Positions 5,193-14,853 are shown, numbered from the stretch's first letter. The stretch: DNA of 64,000 nucleotides from Aquimarina litoralis (GCF_019295435.1 NZ_WEKL01000010.1:1-64000), one strand, 5' to 3'. The notes: generated by a model from the letters alone, not told the origin. Program-made: numbers and translations.

Positions 5193-5229
5193 AAAAAATG
5201 TGTGGATCCCTAGGGTTTACGCATTTTTT
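5193..5229. terminator. terminator after the slipin gene
   Basis: AAAAATGTGT pairs with ACGCATTTTT around a loop, followed by a T run. It lies 5 bp after the slipin stop codon and ends the island transcript. Confidence 0.7.
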
Positions 5230-5274
5230 TTATTCCTGAATAATATTCACATGAAGATTTATAAAATCATAGAA

Positions 5275-5408
5275 AAACAAAAAAGAGCGTCTCCACGCTC
5301 TTTTTCTTCACACAAATCATCTTAATTTAGGGGCTTATTCTAAAATTAAAACTCACTTTTTTAAAATTGCTTTCACCTTGGGGAAAATGAAAGCACTAAC
5401 TCATTAAC
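5275..5408 (-). ncRNA. small RNA gene, family copy 1
   Basis: About 135 nt read on the - strand. It has a promoter at 5415-5446 and ends in a strong intrinsic terminator (stem agagcg/cgctct with a T run, 5280-5305). Inside is a conserved hairpin GCTTTCA/TGAAAGC with a C-rich loop, and a second stem near the conserved aagcccct. Three near-identical copies lie at 13921-14685. No reading frame is conserved. It could belong to a described flavobacterial RNA motif such as Flavo-1, but I cannot confirm this. Confidence 0.7.
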
Positions 5409-5414
5409 TCTGGT

Positions 5415-5446
5415 GTAAAGATACAATCATTTTTTAATCCACCAAA
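5415..5446 (-). promoter_or_regulatory. promoter of small RNA copy 1
   Basis: On the - strand TTTG (5443-5446) lies 19 bases before TATCTTTAC (5415-5423), close to the phylum consensus TTTG-N17-20-TAnnTTTG. Both boxes and the spacing are the same in all four copies. Confidence 0.7.
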
Positions 5447-5828
5447 CAAAAAAGTGTATTTTATCCAAAATAAACGCTTTTTAACATTTTTAATAGCCTA
5501 AATTAATTTATTTTGTAGTCTTTTTCTTTCAAATTTAAAATATTTTGATAAAAGCCTAAATTTTGGTAGGGTATATCGCTCTTACTTTGTTTTAGAGTTG
5601 TAAATTTTATGTTAGCACCAATACAATTAAAGTTTTCTAGAAATGTGGATTTAATTTAATTTTTTCACATTGGATAACTTGACATTATGTTTTAACATTA
5701 CATAAAATGAACATTTATAACTATTAATAGAGAATTAAAGTATCTGATAAGCTATCATATTTATGATACTATTTTATCTGTGCGTACCAAATAATCTATT
5801 AACTTATAGCCAACTAAACAAAAAAGAA
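5447..5828. other. gap without a gene before the sigma factor
   Basis: A/T-rich. The first 80 bases, up to about 5530, resemble the sequence at 14723-14806 beside small RNA copy 4, so they belong to that repeat. The rest holds no frame I would call. A weak promoter-like pair near 5573-5600 may serve the sigma gene. Confidence 0.4.
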
Positions 5829-6338
5829 ATGCCGGAACAAATAAGTGTATGTGACGAAAAGGTATATGACGAATTATATAGACAACACGCTGAAAAGATA
5901 TGCTACTATATTTATTACAAATATGGTGATATGGAAAAAGCTCAAGATATAGTACAAGATAGTTTTGCAAAACTTTGGGTTAATTGTTCCAAAATTATTT
6001 TTGGTGCTGCGAAAAGCTTTTTATATAAAATAGCCAATAATGCTTCTATTAATGATGCAATACATCAAAAAACAGTATTAAAATATAAATCAACACCACA
6101 AAAAACATATACTAATGAATCTCCTGAATTTCAAATGGAAGAAAAGGAATTCATGGATAAATTAAATCATGCCATTAGTGATTTAAAAGAGGGACAAAGA
6201 GAAGTTTTTCTTCTCAATAGAATTGAAAAGAAAACCTATAAAGAGATTGCAGAATTGTTAGGAATCTCAGTAAAAGCAGTTGAGAAACGAATGCATTTGG
6301 CTTTAGTAACGCTTAGAAAAAAAATTGGAAAAATCTAG
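5829..6338 (+). CDS. ECF RNA polymerase sigma factor (FecI-like)
   Basis: A 169-residue sigma-70 family protein of the extracytoplasmic-function type. Region 2 (YDELYRQHAEKICYYIYYKY, then DMEKAQDIVQDSFAKLW) binds core enzyme and the -10 element. Region 4 (TYKEIAELLGISVKAVEKRM) is the helix-turn-helix for the -35 element. I start at the ATG at 5829 (MPEQIS) because the 22 residues encoded before it are not sigma-like. The anti-sigma gene follows after 83 bp and the TonB receptor after that, the usual order of Fec-type surface-signalling systems. It probably drives the two receptor modules downstream. Confidence 0.9.
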   Translation: MPEQISVCDEKVYDELYRQHAEKICYYIYYKYGDMEKAQDIVQDSFAKLWVNCSKIIFGAAKSFLYKIANNASINDAIHQKTVLKYKSTPQKTYTNESPEFQMEEKEFMDKLNHAISDLKEGQREVFLLNRIEKKTYKEIAELLGISVKAVEKRMHLALVTLRKKIGKI

Positions 6339-6421
6339 TCTTTTATAATTTGAGAGTGACTATTGGAATTGCATAAAAACCTGTTCATAAACAGGATAGA
6401 AAAATATAAAACATTCATTAG

Positions 6422-7342
6422 ATGAATAAAAATGATGATAATTTCTTAGGACGTTGGTTAGCAAATGACCTCTCCGAAAAAGAAAAAAAAGATTTCGAGA
6501 ACACTCCCGAATATCTTGCATATAAAGATATTCTAAAAGGCGTTGAAAAATTCGAACGTCCAGAGTTTGATATAGAAGGGAATCTGCAAAAACAGAAGGA
6601 GTATAATAATATATATACATCTGCTAAACCAGCAACAGCCAAAGTAATCAAATTACGTACTTGGTTATATACCGCTGCTGCAGTTGTTGTTATTTTGATT
6701 GGTTTGAGAACTGTGTTTTTTAATACTACAACAATCAATACGGAACTTGCAGAAACTAAGACTTGGACCTTACCTGATAACTCCATTGTGACACTTAATG
6801 CTGAATCTTCCATTGAATATGACGATCGTTCTTTTACAAAAGATCGCTCGATTATCTTAGAAGGTGAAGCTTTTTTTGATGTTGCAAAAGGATCTCAATT
6901 TACTGTTAGAACTAAAAATGGCAATATAAAAGTACTTGGTACGCAATTTAATGTGTATTCGAGAAATACCACAATAGAAGTACAGTGCTATGAAGGAAAA
7001 GTATCGGTAAGCAACCAAAAGAATGACGTTATTCTAACACCTGGCAAAGGTGTTATAGCTTCTGATAATAACAAGCTTAATTCCGTTGAAATCAAAGATT
7101 CCAAACCAAGTTGGATGCAGCAAAAAAGTACTTTTCATCAAGTGTCATTAAATCGACTTATCGAAGAACTTGAAAGGCAATATGATATTACCATAGAAAA
7201 AGGCAATGTAGACACCAATCGTCTATTCTCAGGTTTTTTCATACATACGGATCTTAGTATAGCGCTAAAAACATGTTTTGAACCTATGAATATTGACTAT
7301 AAAATCAAATCTTCAAAGACTATTGAATTGAAAAATAAGTGA
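6422..7342 (+). CDS. FecR-family anti-sigma factor
   Basis: A 306-residue protein with a cytoplasmic N-terminal part that should hold the sigma factor (1-79), one membrane helix (about 81-100), a periplasmic FecR domain (110-200, including LEGEAFFDVAKG and VLGTQFNVYS) and a C-terminal DUF4974-like domain (235-303). The last domain normally contacts the N-terminal STN domain of the partner receptor. Its stop overlaps the GTG start of the receptor gene (GTGA), showing translational coupling. Confidence 0.92.
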   Translation: MNKNDDNFLGRWLANDLSEKEKKDFENTPEYLAYKDILKGVEKFERPEFDIEGNLQKQKEYNNIYTSAKPATAKVIKLRTWLYTAAAVVVILIGLRTVFFNTTTINTELAETKTWTLPDNSIVTLNAESSIEYDDRSFTKDRSIILEGEAFFDVAKGSQFTVRTKNGNIKVLGTQFNVYSRNTTIEVQCYEGKVSVSNQKNDVILTPGKGVIASDNNKLNSVEIKDSKPSWMQQKSTFHQVSLNRLIEELERQYDITIEKGNVDTNRLFSGFFIHTDLSIALKTCFEPMNIDYKIKSSKTIELKNK

Positions 7343-10005
7343 GGGGTTTACGACTAACATTATTTTTATTTTTTTTCTGGTATAATCACATTTGTTCACA
7401 AGACGTAGTAGTAGTTACTACTTCAGAAAGACCATCATTAGTAGACGTTTTAAACGCTTTTATAGATCAACATCAATTTAGTTTTTCTTATGATGTAAAA
7501 GCTATCGAACATATTACTTTAAAACTTCCGAATACAGATATATCCTTCGAGGTTCTTCAGAAAATAATAACGCTTCAAACACCTTTCTTACTTCAAAGAG
7601 TAAGTAAAACAGACTATATATTAGTCAAGAATACAGAAAGGGTTACTATTTGTGGCGTAATTATAGATGCCTTCTCTGAATTTGAATTACCACAAGCAGA
7701 TATATTACAAAATAAGAAGACAATTGGTCTTACTAATAACAATGGAAGTTTTGAATTACAACTTCATCCATGGGATTCTATTTCGATATCGTATTTTGGT
7801 TATCAGAATAAAACTATAAAAGTTTCCGAATTTTCTTCTTCAAAATGTGACACTATTAATCTAAGACCAGAAATTCAAAATTTAGGTCAAGTTTTAGTGA
7901 AAGAATACCTTACCCAAGGAATACAAAAAAATCAAGATGCTTCTGTAAATATATCTACAAAAAAACTCCGAATCCTTCCTGGACTTGCAGAACCTGATGT
8001 ACTACAAAGTTTACAACTCATACCTGGAATCACCAGTCCTACTGAAGATCCCGCTTCACTCTATATTAGAGGAGGAACTCCAGGACAGAATTTAGTGCTT
8101 TGGGATGGAATCCGAATGTTTCAAAACGGTCATTTTTTTAATCAAATATCCTCATTTAACCCTTTTATTACGGAGAGTATCCAAGTCTATAGATCTGGAA
8201 CTAGTGTAAAATATGGAGACAATTTATCAGGAGTAATCAACATAGAATCAGACAATGATCTTACTGATAAATTACAGACCGGCAGTGGTTTAAATCTTAC
8301 TCACGGAGATCTATTTATAAAGCTGCCTTTGTCTAAAAAGTTAGGTATTCTCCTTGCTGGTCGAAGATCTACTACTGATATCTATCAAAACATTGCCTTT
8401 AACAATTTAGTTAGAAAAGTATTTCAAAATACACGCGCTGATATTCCTGAACCCAATTCACAAATAACTGCCGAAGAACGACTAAGACAAGATGACTTTT
8501 CTTTTTCAGATAGTAACTTTAAACTATTATGGAAACCAAACAAAAACAACACCATAAAGTTTAGTACAATTTTTACAGAAAACAGACTGGATAATAAAAT
8601 AACAACTCAATTACAAGAAGCTTCCGGTCTATCTGATGTACAAGATATCCTGAAGATTATTAATTGGGGTTTTAGTATAAATTGGGATAAAAAATATACT
8701 AACAACATTAGCCAAAATGTTAATTTATACGGATTATCCTATGATCAGCGATATGGTTTTGTAAATATTCCCGAAAATGATGATGATCCATTTATTGACG
8801 AAATACGCATTGACACAAGAAATGAAGTTTCCGATATAGGGTTTCGTTATGCACTGCATGTACCGATCCAAAAAAAGCATGCTATCGATGTAGGATATCA
8901 GTTTAGTAGACTTTTTACGAGGTATGAACGATTCAATAGAATTGAACCAGCAATAGGAGACTTTTCTGTATTTGGTGAAGGTAGTAATCATATCATATAT
9001 TCTCAATACAGCTATAAAACCGCAAAAAGTTTTATCAATGTTGGTATAAGAAGACTTCTTCCAACTTATTTTGGTTATAGTTACATTTCGTCAAACTATT
9101 TTGTGGAACCAAGATTATTTGCTTCACATAAATTTTCGGATACATTTACGCTAAATGGATCAGCTGAGTTAAAAACTCAACAGATTAATAGCTTCAACAC
9201 TAATGGAAGCACGAATAACTCACTACCTTCGTTACCAGTAGCTGATAATATCTGGATTCTTTCTTTTATGAACTCGGATCAAGATGCTCAAATCCCATTT
9301 ATTGAAATAGTAGAAAGTAGGCAATTTACACTTGGAGGATTATATACATACAATGGATGGCATTTTGATCTTGAAGGATATTATAAGAAAATAACGAATT
9401 TAAGTTCTTTAGGAAATCTAATTTTTAATTTTGCTGTTGAAGATAATATTGAGAATGCCTTTTTAATTGGAGAAGAAGAACGAATAGGGTTTGATCTGTT
9501 AATTAAAAAAAAATACAGAAACTATAGACTTTGGGCTGGTTATTCATTAAGTAAAACGATATCTTCATTTCCTGTAATTCAAAACACATTCTTTCCTGGT
9601 AACTTTGATCAACGTCATACGTTTAATATATCTCAAACATTGCAACTCAATAATTTTGAATTTGCTTTAGGATGGAATTATGCTACCGGAAGGCCTTTTA
9701 CAAAAATATTTAGTGATGTTAATGATGTAGATGGAGCTGTAATTGATCCTAGAGGTATTAATACCAGTCGTTTTCCAGACTATCATCGATTAGATGCTTC
9801 GGCTACATACCGCTTTTTATTAGATAGAGATAAAGATTGGAGTGGAATGATTGGACTATCTATTAGAAATATTTACAACAGAAAAAATATAATTAGTCAA
9901 GGATTCAGAGGTATTGTAGATGAAAACTTTGATAGATCAATCGAAAGTTTTGACAACCAATCCTTGCGTTTTACTCCAAACATTACGCTCAGGTTTAATT
10001 TTTAA
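7339..10005 (+). CDS. TonB-dependent outer-membrane receptor with STN signalling domain, copy 1
   Basis: An 888-residue receptor. Signal peptide at 1-20, STN domain (about 28-88), a carboxypeptidase-regulatory-like beta-sandwich (about 100-175), plug (about 190-310, with LYIRGGTPGQNLVLWDG) and a beta-barrel ending in Phe. The STN domain should pass a substrate signal to FecR and so to the sigma factor. The substrate is unknown; no SusD partner is present, so glycan uptake through a SusCD pair is unlikely. The start is GTG at 7339, overlapping the fecR stop. The receptor at 10672 is a close paralogue. Confidence 0.9.
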   Translation: MRGLRLTLFLFFFWYNHICSQDVVVVTTSERPSLVDVLNAFIDQHQFSFSYDVKAIEHITLKLPNTDISFEVLQKIITLQTPFLLQRVSKTDYILVKNTERVTICGVIIDAFSEFELPQADILQNKKTIGLTNNNGSFELQLHPWDSISISYFGYQNKTIKVSEFSSSKCDTINLRPEIQNLGQVLVKEYLTQGIQKNQDASVNISTKKLRILPGLAEPDVLQSLQLIPGITSPTEDPASLYIRGGTPGQNLVLWDGIRMFQNGHFFNQISSFNPFITESIQVYRSGTSVKYGDNLSGVINIESDNDLTDKLQTGSGLNLTHGDLFIKLPLSKKLGILLAGRRSTTDIYQNIAFNNLVRKVFQNTRADIPEPNSQITAEERLRQDDFSFSDSNFKLLWKPNKNNTIKFSTIFTENRLDNKITTQLQEASGLSDVQDILKIINWGFSINWDKKYTNNISQNVNLYGLSYDQRYGFVNIPENDDDPFIDEIRIDTRNEVSDIGFRYALHVPIQKKHAIDVGYQFSRLFTRYERFNRIEPAIGDFSVFGEGSNHIIYSQYSYKTAKSFINVGIRRLLPTYFGYSYISSNYFVEPRLFASHKFSDTFTLNGSAELKTQQINSFNTNGSTNNSLPSLPVADNIWILSFMNSDQDAQIPFIEIVESRQFTLGGLYTYNGWHFDLEGYYKKITNLSSLGNLIFNFAVEDNIENAFLIGEEERIGFDLLIKKKYRNYRLWAGYSLSKTISSFPVIQNTFFPGNFDQRHTFNISQTLQLNNFEFALGWNYATGRPFTKIFSDVNDVDGAVIDPRGINTSRFPDYHRLDASATYRFLLDRDKDWSGMIGLSIRNIYNRKNIISQGFRGIVDENFDRSIESFDNQSLRFTPNITLRFNF

Positions 10006-10045
10006 AAAAGGCAACAACTATATTACTAAAGTTATTGCCCTTTTA
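10004..10045. terminator. bidirectional terminator between convergent genes
   Basis: GGCAACAACT pairs with AGTTATTGCC (9 of 10) and is flanked by A and T runs, so it can end both the receptor and the opposing lipoprotein transcripts. Confidence 0.65.
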
Positions 10046-10058
10046 ATTTCTTTATCTT

Positions 10059-10481
10059 TTAGACTCTTGTTAATACCTGTTTAAACTCTCCTTCTTCATC
10101 ATTAATTATTACAGTCATCGTATTTCCAGAAAATGTAACTGTTGCTTCTGTTGAAGTTGCTTCGGGATCATCAGAAGTAACTTTGTACTTATTATTTCCT
10201 AGATTTTCCCAAGTACCAGTATAAGTGCCTCCCACTGTGCAACCAGAAGTTCCCATCATATAATAAGTACCGCTTAATTTCATATCATCTTTAATAATGA
10301 TAGTTTCTTCCAGATCGCAGGCTTCTTGCATAACTTCAACTCCGTTTTCAAACTCTTGTGTTATTTTCCAGGTTCCAACAAATGGATCTTGCATATCAAC
10401 AGGCCCTGCCCCATCATCATCTGATTGACAAGAAATCATTATTGTAGAAATAGCGGCAAATAATAAAACAATTTTTTTCAT
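10059..10481 (-). CDS. lipocalin-like lipoprotein, copy 1
   Basis: A 140-residue protein starting MKKIVLLFAAISTIMISC, a lipoprotein signal with Cys18 in the lipobox, followed by an acidic linker (QSDDDGAG) that is common for surface lipoproteins of this phylum. The rest is a small beta-barrel of the lipocalin-like type (DPFVGTWKITQEFENG, then GTWENLGNNKYKV and VTFSGNTMTVI). I use the ATG at 10481 rather than a longer frame because it begins the signal peptide. It is convergent with the receptor gene. The close paralogue at 13368 has the same arrangement, which suggests the pair works together, perhaps in ligand binding. Confidence 0.8.
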   Translation of the reverse strand: MKKIVLLFAAISTIMISCQSDDDGAGPVDMQDPFVGTWKITQEFENGVEVMQEACDLEETIIIKDDMKLSGTYYMMGTSGCTVGGTYTGTWENLGNNKYKVTSDDPEATSTEATVTFSGNTMTVIINDEEGEFKQVLTRV

Positions 10482-10610
10482 GCTTTTTTTTATTTTTTTA
10501 AGTTTATATTTTACATCTCCTAAAACATACAAAAGCAAAAACACCCTACTTTTTTTTCTGCTTTTAAAAGATTATTAATACTCTTCGTTTTCATAATAAA
10601 CAATGCTTTC

Positions 10611-10640
10611 TTTGAGAATCATTTATAATAGTTATCTTTG
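10611..10640 (+). promoter_or_regulatory. promoter of receptor copy 2
   Basis: TTTG (10611-10614) lies 18 bases before TATCTTTG (10633-10640), a full match to the Bacteroidota housekeeping promoter, 32 bp before the GTG start at 10672. Confidence 0.7.
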
Positions 10641-10671
10641 AAATCTTAAAAAATATAGCGCTCAGAAATAG

Positions 10672-13314
10672 GTGAAATTCTTTAAACTAACTCTATTATT
10701 ACTCTTCTTTTGTACGGCTATTTCACATTCGCAAGAAATAAGTTTACCGGAAACTACCGAGAAACAATCATTAGCTTCAATCCTTGATATTTTTGAAAAT
10801 AAGTTAAATTTTAGTTTTTCTTATGATGTAAAAGCTATTGAAGGTATTACGGTAAATATTTCTAGTACAAAACTATCGTTCAGTGACTTACAAAAAGTAG
10901 TACAGCAACAAACCTCTTTCCAGATTCAAAAAATAAGTGGAACTGACTATATTATAGTAAAGAACACAGAAACAGTTACTGTTTGCGGAGTTATCATTGA
11001 TGGGGTTTCTAAATTTGAACTACCCCAAGCAGATATAATTCAACGTAAAAAAACTATTGATCTTACCAATAATAGTGGAGCTTTTGAGTTACAACTTCAC
11101 CCATGGGATTCTATTTCTATCGCATATTTTGGTTATCATCAGAAAACTATTAAAGTCTCAGAGCTGTCTAAAACCTCATGTGATACTATTAGTTTACGTC
11201 CAGAAATTCAGAGTTTAGGACAAGTTCTAGTAAAAGAATATTTAACTGGTGGAATTCAAAAAAATCAGGATGCTTCGGTAAATATATCTACTAAAAAACT
11301 TCGTGTGTTACCTGGACTTGTAGAACCAGATGTATTACAGAGTTTACAATTATTGCCAGGTATCAATAGCCCTACTGAGGATCCCGCTGGACTTTATATA
11401 AGAGGAGGAACTCCAGGACAAAATTTGGTATTATGGGATGGTATTAAAATGTACCAAAGCGGACATTTTTTTAATCAAATATCTTCATTTAATCCTTTTA
11501 TTACTGAAAACGTTCAGGTTTATAGAGGAGGCACCAGTGTTCGCTATGGAGATCGTATATCTGGAGTAGTAGTTATTGAATCGGATAATGATCTTACCGA
11601 TGAATTACAAGTAGGTGGAGGTTTAAACTTTACTCATGGAGATGTTTATATAAAATTACCATTATCTGATAAACTAGGAATTATGTTGGCCGGACGAAGA
11701 TCTACAACGGATATTTATCAGAATATTACGTATAATAATCTGGTAAGAAAAGTTTTTCAAAACACAAGGGCCAATATCCCGGATGCCAACGATGATCCCT
11801 TGCCGAATGAAGGATCTAGAGAAGATGACTTTTCTTTTTCTGATAGCAACCTTAAAGTACTTTGGCAACCCAACGAAAATAATACGGTTAAGTTCAGTGC
11901 TATTTTTGCAGAAAACAGGTTAGATAATAATAAAAATCTACCTATTCCAGGAACAAATGAACTAACCAACATTAAAGATATTCTTAAAATAAGGAATTCC
12001 GGTTTTAGTCTTAATTGGGATAGGAAATATCAGAATGATATATCACAAAATATCAACTTCTATTTTTCATCCTATGATCAACGCTATAATTTTATCAATA
12101 GCCCTCTGGTATCCGATACTGATAATGAACAAAATTTAGCTATTAATAATGAAGTTAATGATATTGGCGGTGAATATGCACTTCATCTTCCTATTGCAAA
12201 AAAGCATAGCCTTAATTTAGGATATCAATTTACTTATAATAGAACAGAATATGAGATTATTGACAGCAATTTTCTAGATGACGATATTGGTTTAAACGGA
12301 AACGGCACGAATCATACCATTTACTCAGAATATAAGTACAAGACTCCAAAAACTTTTATAAATATTGGAGTAAGAGGTTCGCAACTAAGTAATGCCAATG
12401 CCTTTTTTGTAGAACCTAGAATGTTCTCCTCTTACCAATTATGGGATAATTTCACATTAAATACTTCGGCAGAATTAAAGAATCAACAACTTAATAATTA
12501 CCTTACTTATAACAGCACCAGTGGTGTTTTTCCTACTTTACCTGTTTCGGACAATGTTTGGATACTATCTAATAATTCTACAGAAGGTTTAGATGAAGAA
12601 GATAGATTTATTCGGGTTGTAAAGAGTATGCAATTTACCTTAGGTGGATTGTATACGTATAAAGGCTGGAATTTTGATTTAGAAGGATATTATAAAAAAA
12701 TAACTGACGTATCTTCTTTAAGTGATCTTATACTTGACTTAGCGCTACCAAATGACGACGAAAGTGATATTTTTTACGGAGAAGAAGAACGCTTTGGAAT
12801 TGACTTACTTATAAAGAAAAGAATTAATAATTATAGATTTTGGACAGGTTATTCTTATAGCAAAACAATCAGTACATTTCCTTTAGTTCAGGATTCCTAT
12901 TTTCCCGGAAATTTTGACCAAAGGCATGTGTTCAATTTTTCTCAAACACTCACCATCAATAATTTTGAATTTGCTATGGGGTGGAATTATGCTACAGGTA
13001 GACCTTTTACTAGATTGTTTAGAGATAATAATGATTTTGACGGTGTAGTTACCGATCCAAGAGGTATTAATACCAGTAGATATAAAGATTATCATCGATT
13101 AGATGTTTCAGCTTTATATCGTTTTAAACTTGATAGAGATAAGGATTGGCAGGGCATGGTAGGAGTATCGATTAGGAATCTTTACAATAGAAAAAATGTT
13201 ATTAGTCAGGGATATCGTGAAAATGTTGATGAAAACTTCAATTTCTTCATAGAAAGTTTTGACAATGAATCTCTTCGTTTTACACCTGATCTGGTTTTAC
13301 GTTTTAATTTTTAA
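10672..13314 (+). CDS. TonB-dependent outer-membrane receptor with STN domain, copy 2
   Basis: An 880-residue paralogue of the receptor at 7339, near-identical through the plug and first barrel strands and more divergent in the outer loops. Order: signal peptide (1-20), STN (about 28-86), regulatory-like sandwich, plug, barrel ending in Phe. The start is GTG at 10672. There is no second sigma/FecR pair; its own consensus promoter suggests expression that does not depend on the ECF factor. Loop divergence suggests a different but related ligand. Confidence 0.9.
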   Translation: MKFFKLTLLLLFFCTAISHSQEISLPETTEKQSLASILDIFENKLNFSFSYDVKAIEGITVNISSTKLSFSDLQKVVQQQTSFQIQKISGTDYIIVKNTETVTVCGVIIDGVSKFELPQADIIQRKKTIDLTNNSGAFELQLHPWDSISIAYFGYHQKTIKVSELSKTSCDTISLRPEIQSLGQVLVKEYLTGGIQKNQDASVNISTKKLRVLPGLVEPDVLQSLQLLPGINSPTEDPAGLYIRGGTPGQNLVLWDGIKMYQSGHFFNQISSFNPFITENVQVYRGGTSVRYGDRISGVVVIESDNDLTDELQVGGGLNFTHGDVYIKLPLSDKLGIMLAGRRSTTDIYQNITYNNLVRKVFQNTRANIPDANDDPLPNEGSREDDFSFSDSNLKVLWQPNENNTVKFSAIFAENRLDNNKNLPIPGTNELTNIKDILKIRNSGFSLNWDRKYQNDISQNINFYFSSYDQRYNFINSPLVSDTDNEQNLAINNEVNDIGGEYALHLPIAKKHSLNLGYQFTYNRTEYEIIDSNFLDDDIGLNGNGTNHTIYSEYKYKTPKTFINIGVRGSQLSNANAFFVEPRMFSSYQLWDNFTLNTSAELKNQQLNNYLTYNSTSGVFPTLPVSDNVWILSNNSTEGLDEEDRFIRVVKSMQFTLGGLYTYKGWNFDLEGYYKKITDVSSLSDLILDLALPNDDESDIFYGEEERFGIDLLIKKRINNYRFWTGYSYSKTISTFPLVQDSYFPGNFDQRHVFNFSQTLTINNFEFAMGWNYATGRPFTRLFRDNNDFDGVVTDPRGINTSRYKDYHRLDVSALYRFKLDRDKDWQGMVGVSIRNLYNRKNVISQGYRENVDENFNFFIESFDNESLRFTPDLVLRFNF

Positions 13315-13367
13315 TATAAACAAGAAATCCGCAAATTATTACGGACTCCTTATTTATCTGAATAATT

Positions 13368-13796
13368 TTAAGATCTGGTTAGTATTTCCTTCAATTCTCC
13401 ATCTTCATCATTTGTTACGATAGTCATTGTATTCCCAGAAAAAGTGATAGTAGCCTGTATTTCTTCTGCTTCTGACAAATCTGGTGTAATTTTATAGATA
13501 TTATTCCCAAGATTTTCCCAACCTCCCGTTAGGGTTCCTTGTAAAGTACAAGTTCCATTTTCTAAATCGTGAGAAGTTCCACTAAATTTCTGATCAGATG
13601 TTACGGTTAATGTGTCTTCAGCGTCGCAAGCATCTAAAGCTATTTCGACTCCATTCTCAAACTCTTGTGTTATTTTCCAAGTTCCGACAAATGGATCTTG
13701 CATATCAACTGGTCCAGGTCCAGCTCCATCATCATCTGATTTACAAGAGATCATTATTGTAGAAATTGCGGCGAATAATAAAATGATTTTTTTCAT
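13368..13796 (-). CDS. lipocalin-like lipoprotein, copy 2
   Basis: 142 residues. MKKIILLFAAISTIMISC is nearly the same signal as copy 1, with Cys18 lipidated. The acidic linker is followed by the lipocalin-like domain (DPFVGTWKITQEFENGVEI). The C-terminal half differs more from copy 1. About 55 bp of upstream sequence, including caaaagcaaaaacaccctac read on the + strand, is shared with copy 1. The gene is convergent with receptor copy 2, so receptor and lipoprotein were duplicated as one unit. Confidence 0.8.
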   Translation of the reverse strand: MKKIILLFAAISTIMISCKSDDDGAGPGPVDMQDPFVGTWKITQEFENGVEIALDACDAEDTLTVTSDQKFSGTSHDLENGTCTLQGTLTGGWENLGNNIYKITPDLSEAEEIQATITFSGNTMTIVTNDEDGELKEILTRS

Positions 13797-13920
13797 GATT
13801 GCTTTTTTATTTTTATAATTTATGTTTTACGTCTCCTAAAACATACAAAAGCAAAAACACCCTACTTTTTTATTCTTTTAAAAACCAATTACAACAGAAA
13901 ACTAAATATCAATCATAGAA

Positions 13921-14055
13921 AAACAAAAAAGAGCGTCTCCACGCTCTTTTTCTTCACACAAATCATCTTAATTTAGGGGCTTATTCTAAAATTAAAACTC
14001 ACTTTTTTTAAATTGCTTTCATCTTGGGGGGAATGAAGGCGCTAACTCATTAACT
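13921..14055 (-). ncRNA. small RNA gene, family copy 2
   Basis: Same architecture as the copy at 5275-5408. Promoter boxes TTTG (14089-14092) and TATCTTTAC (14061-14069) are 19 bases apart, and the terminator hairpin is at 13925-13950. In the first hairpin this copy has gccttcat opposite atgaaagc, a changed pair position. Confidence 0.7.
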
Positions 14056-14235
14056 CTGGTGTAAAGATACAATCATTTTTTAATCTACCAAACAAAATTA
14101 TGTATTTTATCTAAAAAATATGTTTTTTAACATACTTACTTGTTAAAAAAATATATTTTTGTAGTCTTAATACTACATATGTTAACAAACATAATTATTA
14201 CAACTCTACACTCCTAATAGCATAAAACTTTATAA

Positions 14236-14369
14236 AAACAAAAAAGAGCGTCTCCACGCTCTTTTTCTTCACACAAATCATCTTAATTTAGGGGCTTATT
14301 CTAAAATTAAAACTCACTTTTTTTAAATTGCTTTCACCTTGGGGGAATGAAAGCGCTAACTCATTAACT
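14236..14369 (-). ncRNA. small RNA gene, family copy 3
   Basis: Promoter boxes TTTG (14403-14406) and TATCTTTAC (14375-14383) at 19-base spacing. The conserved hairpin with a C-rich loop and the agagcg/cgctct terminator are present. Nearly identical to copies 2 and 4. Confidence 0.7.
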
Positions 14370-14550
14370 CTGGTGTAAAGATACGATCATTTTTTAATCT
14401 ACCAAACAAAATTGTGTATTTTATCTAAAAAATACGTTTTTTAACATATTTACTAATCAAAAAAATATCTTTTTTGTAGTCTTAATATTACATATGTTAA
14501 CAAATATGGTTATTACAACTCTACTCTTTTAATAGCATAAAACTTTATAA

Positions 14551-14685
14551 ACACAAAAAAGAGCGTCTCCACGCTCTTTTTCTTCACACAAATCATCTTA
14601 ATTTAGGGGCTTATTCTAAAATTAAAACTCACTTTTTTTAAATTGCTTTCACCTTGGGGGGAATGAAAGCGCTAACTCATTAACT
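14551..14685 (-). ncRNA. small RNA gene, family copy 4
   Basis: Promoter boxes TTTG (14719-14722) and TATCTTTAC (14691-14699) at 19-base spacing, terminator hairpin at 14555-14580. Its upstream flank differs from copies 2 and 3 and resembles that of copy 1. Confidence 0.7.
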
Positions 14686-14853
14686 CTGGTGTAAAGATAC
14701 GATCATTTTTTAATCTAACAAACAAAATCGTGTATTTTATCTAAAAAAAATGCGTTTTAACATTGTTAATGATTTAAATTAATATATTTTGTAGTCTTTT
14801 TCTTTCATTCTAAAGTTATTTTTCTAAAATATAAAATCCTACTTCTCATCAAT

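Larger units (their letters stand above)
13921..14806. repeat. tandem repeat of 315-bp units carrying small RNA genes
   Basis: The segment beginning at the agagcg terminator stem recurs exactly 315 bp apart (13931, 14246, 14561). The whole unit is conserved, including an intervening region with ttgtagtcttaatattacat. The last unit is partial and ends in sequence shared with 5447-5530. This gap between 13797 and 14853 holds no protein gene. Confidence 0.85.

Noticed and set aside
6418-6813. A 131-codon frame antisense to fecR
   Set aside because: It lies wholly opposite a clear gene, has no own promoter context and a composition typical of a shadow frame.
13921-14806. CRISPR-like array
   Set aside because: The period is 315 bp, the repeated unit includes a promoter and terminator, and the intervening sequences are themselves repeated, so there are no unique spacers.
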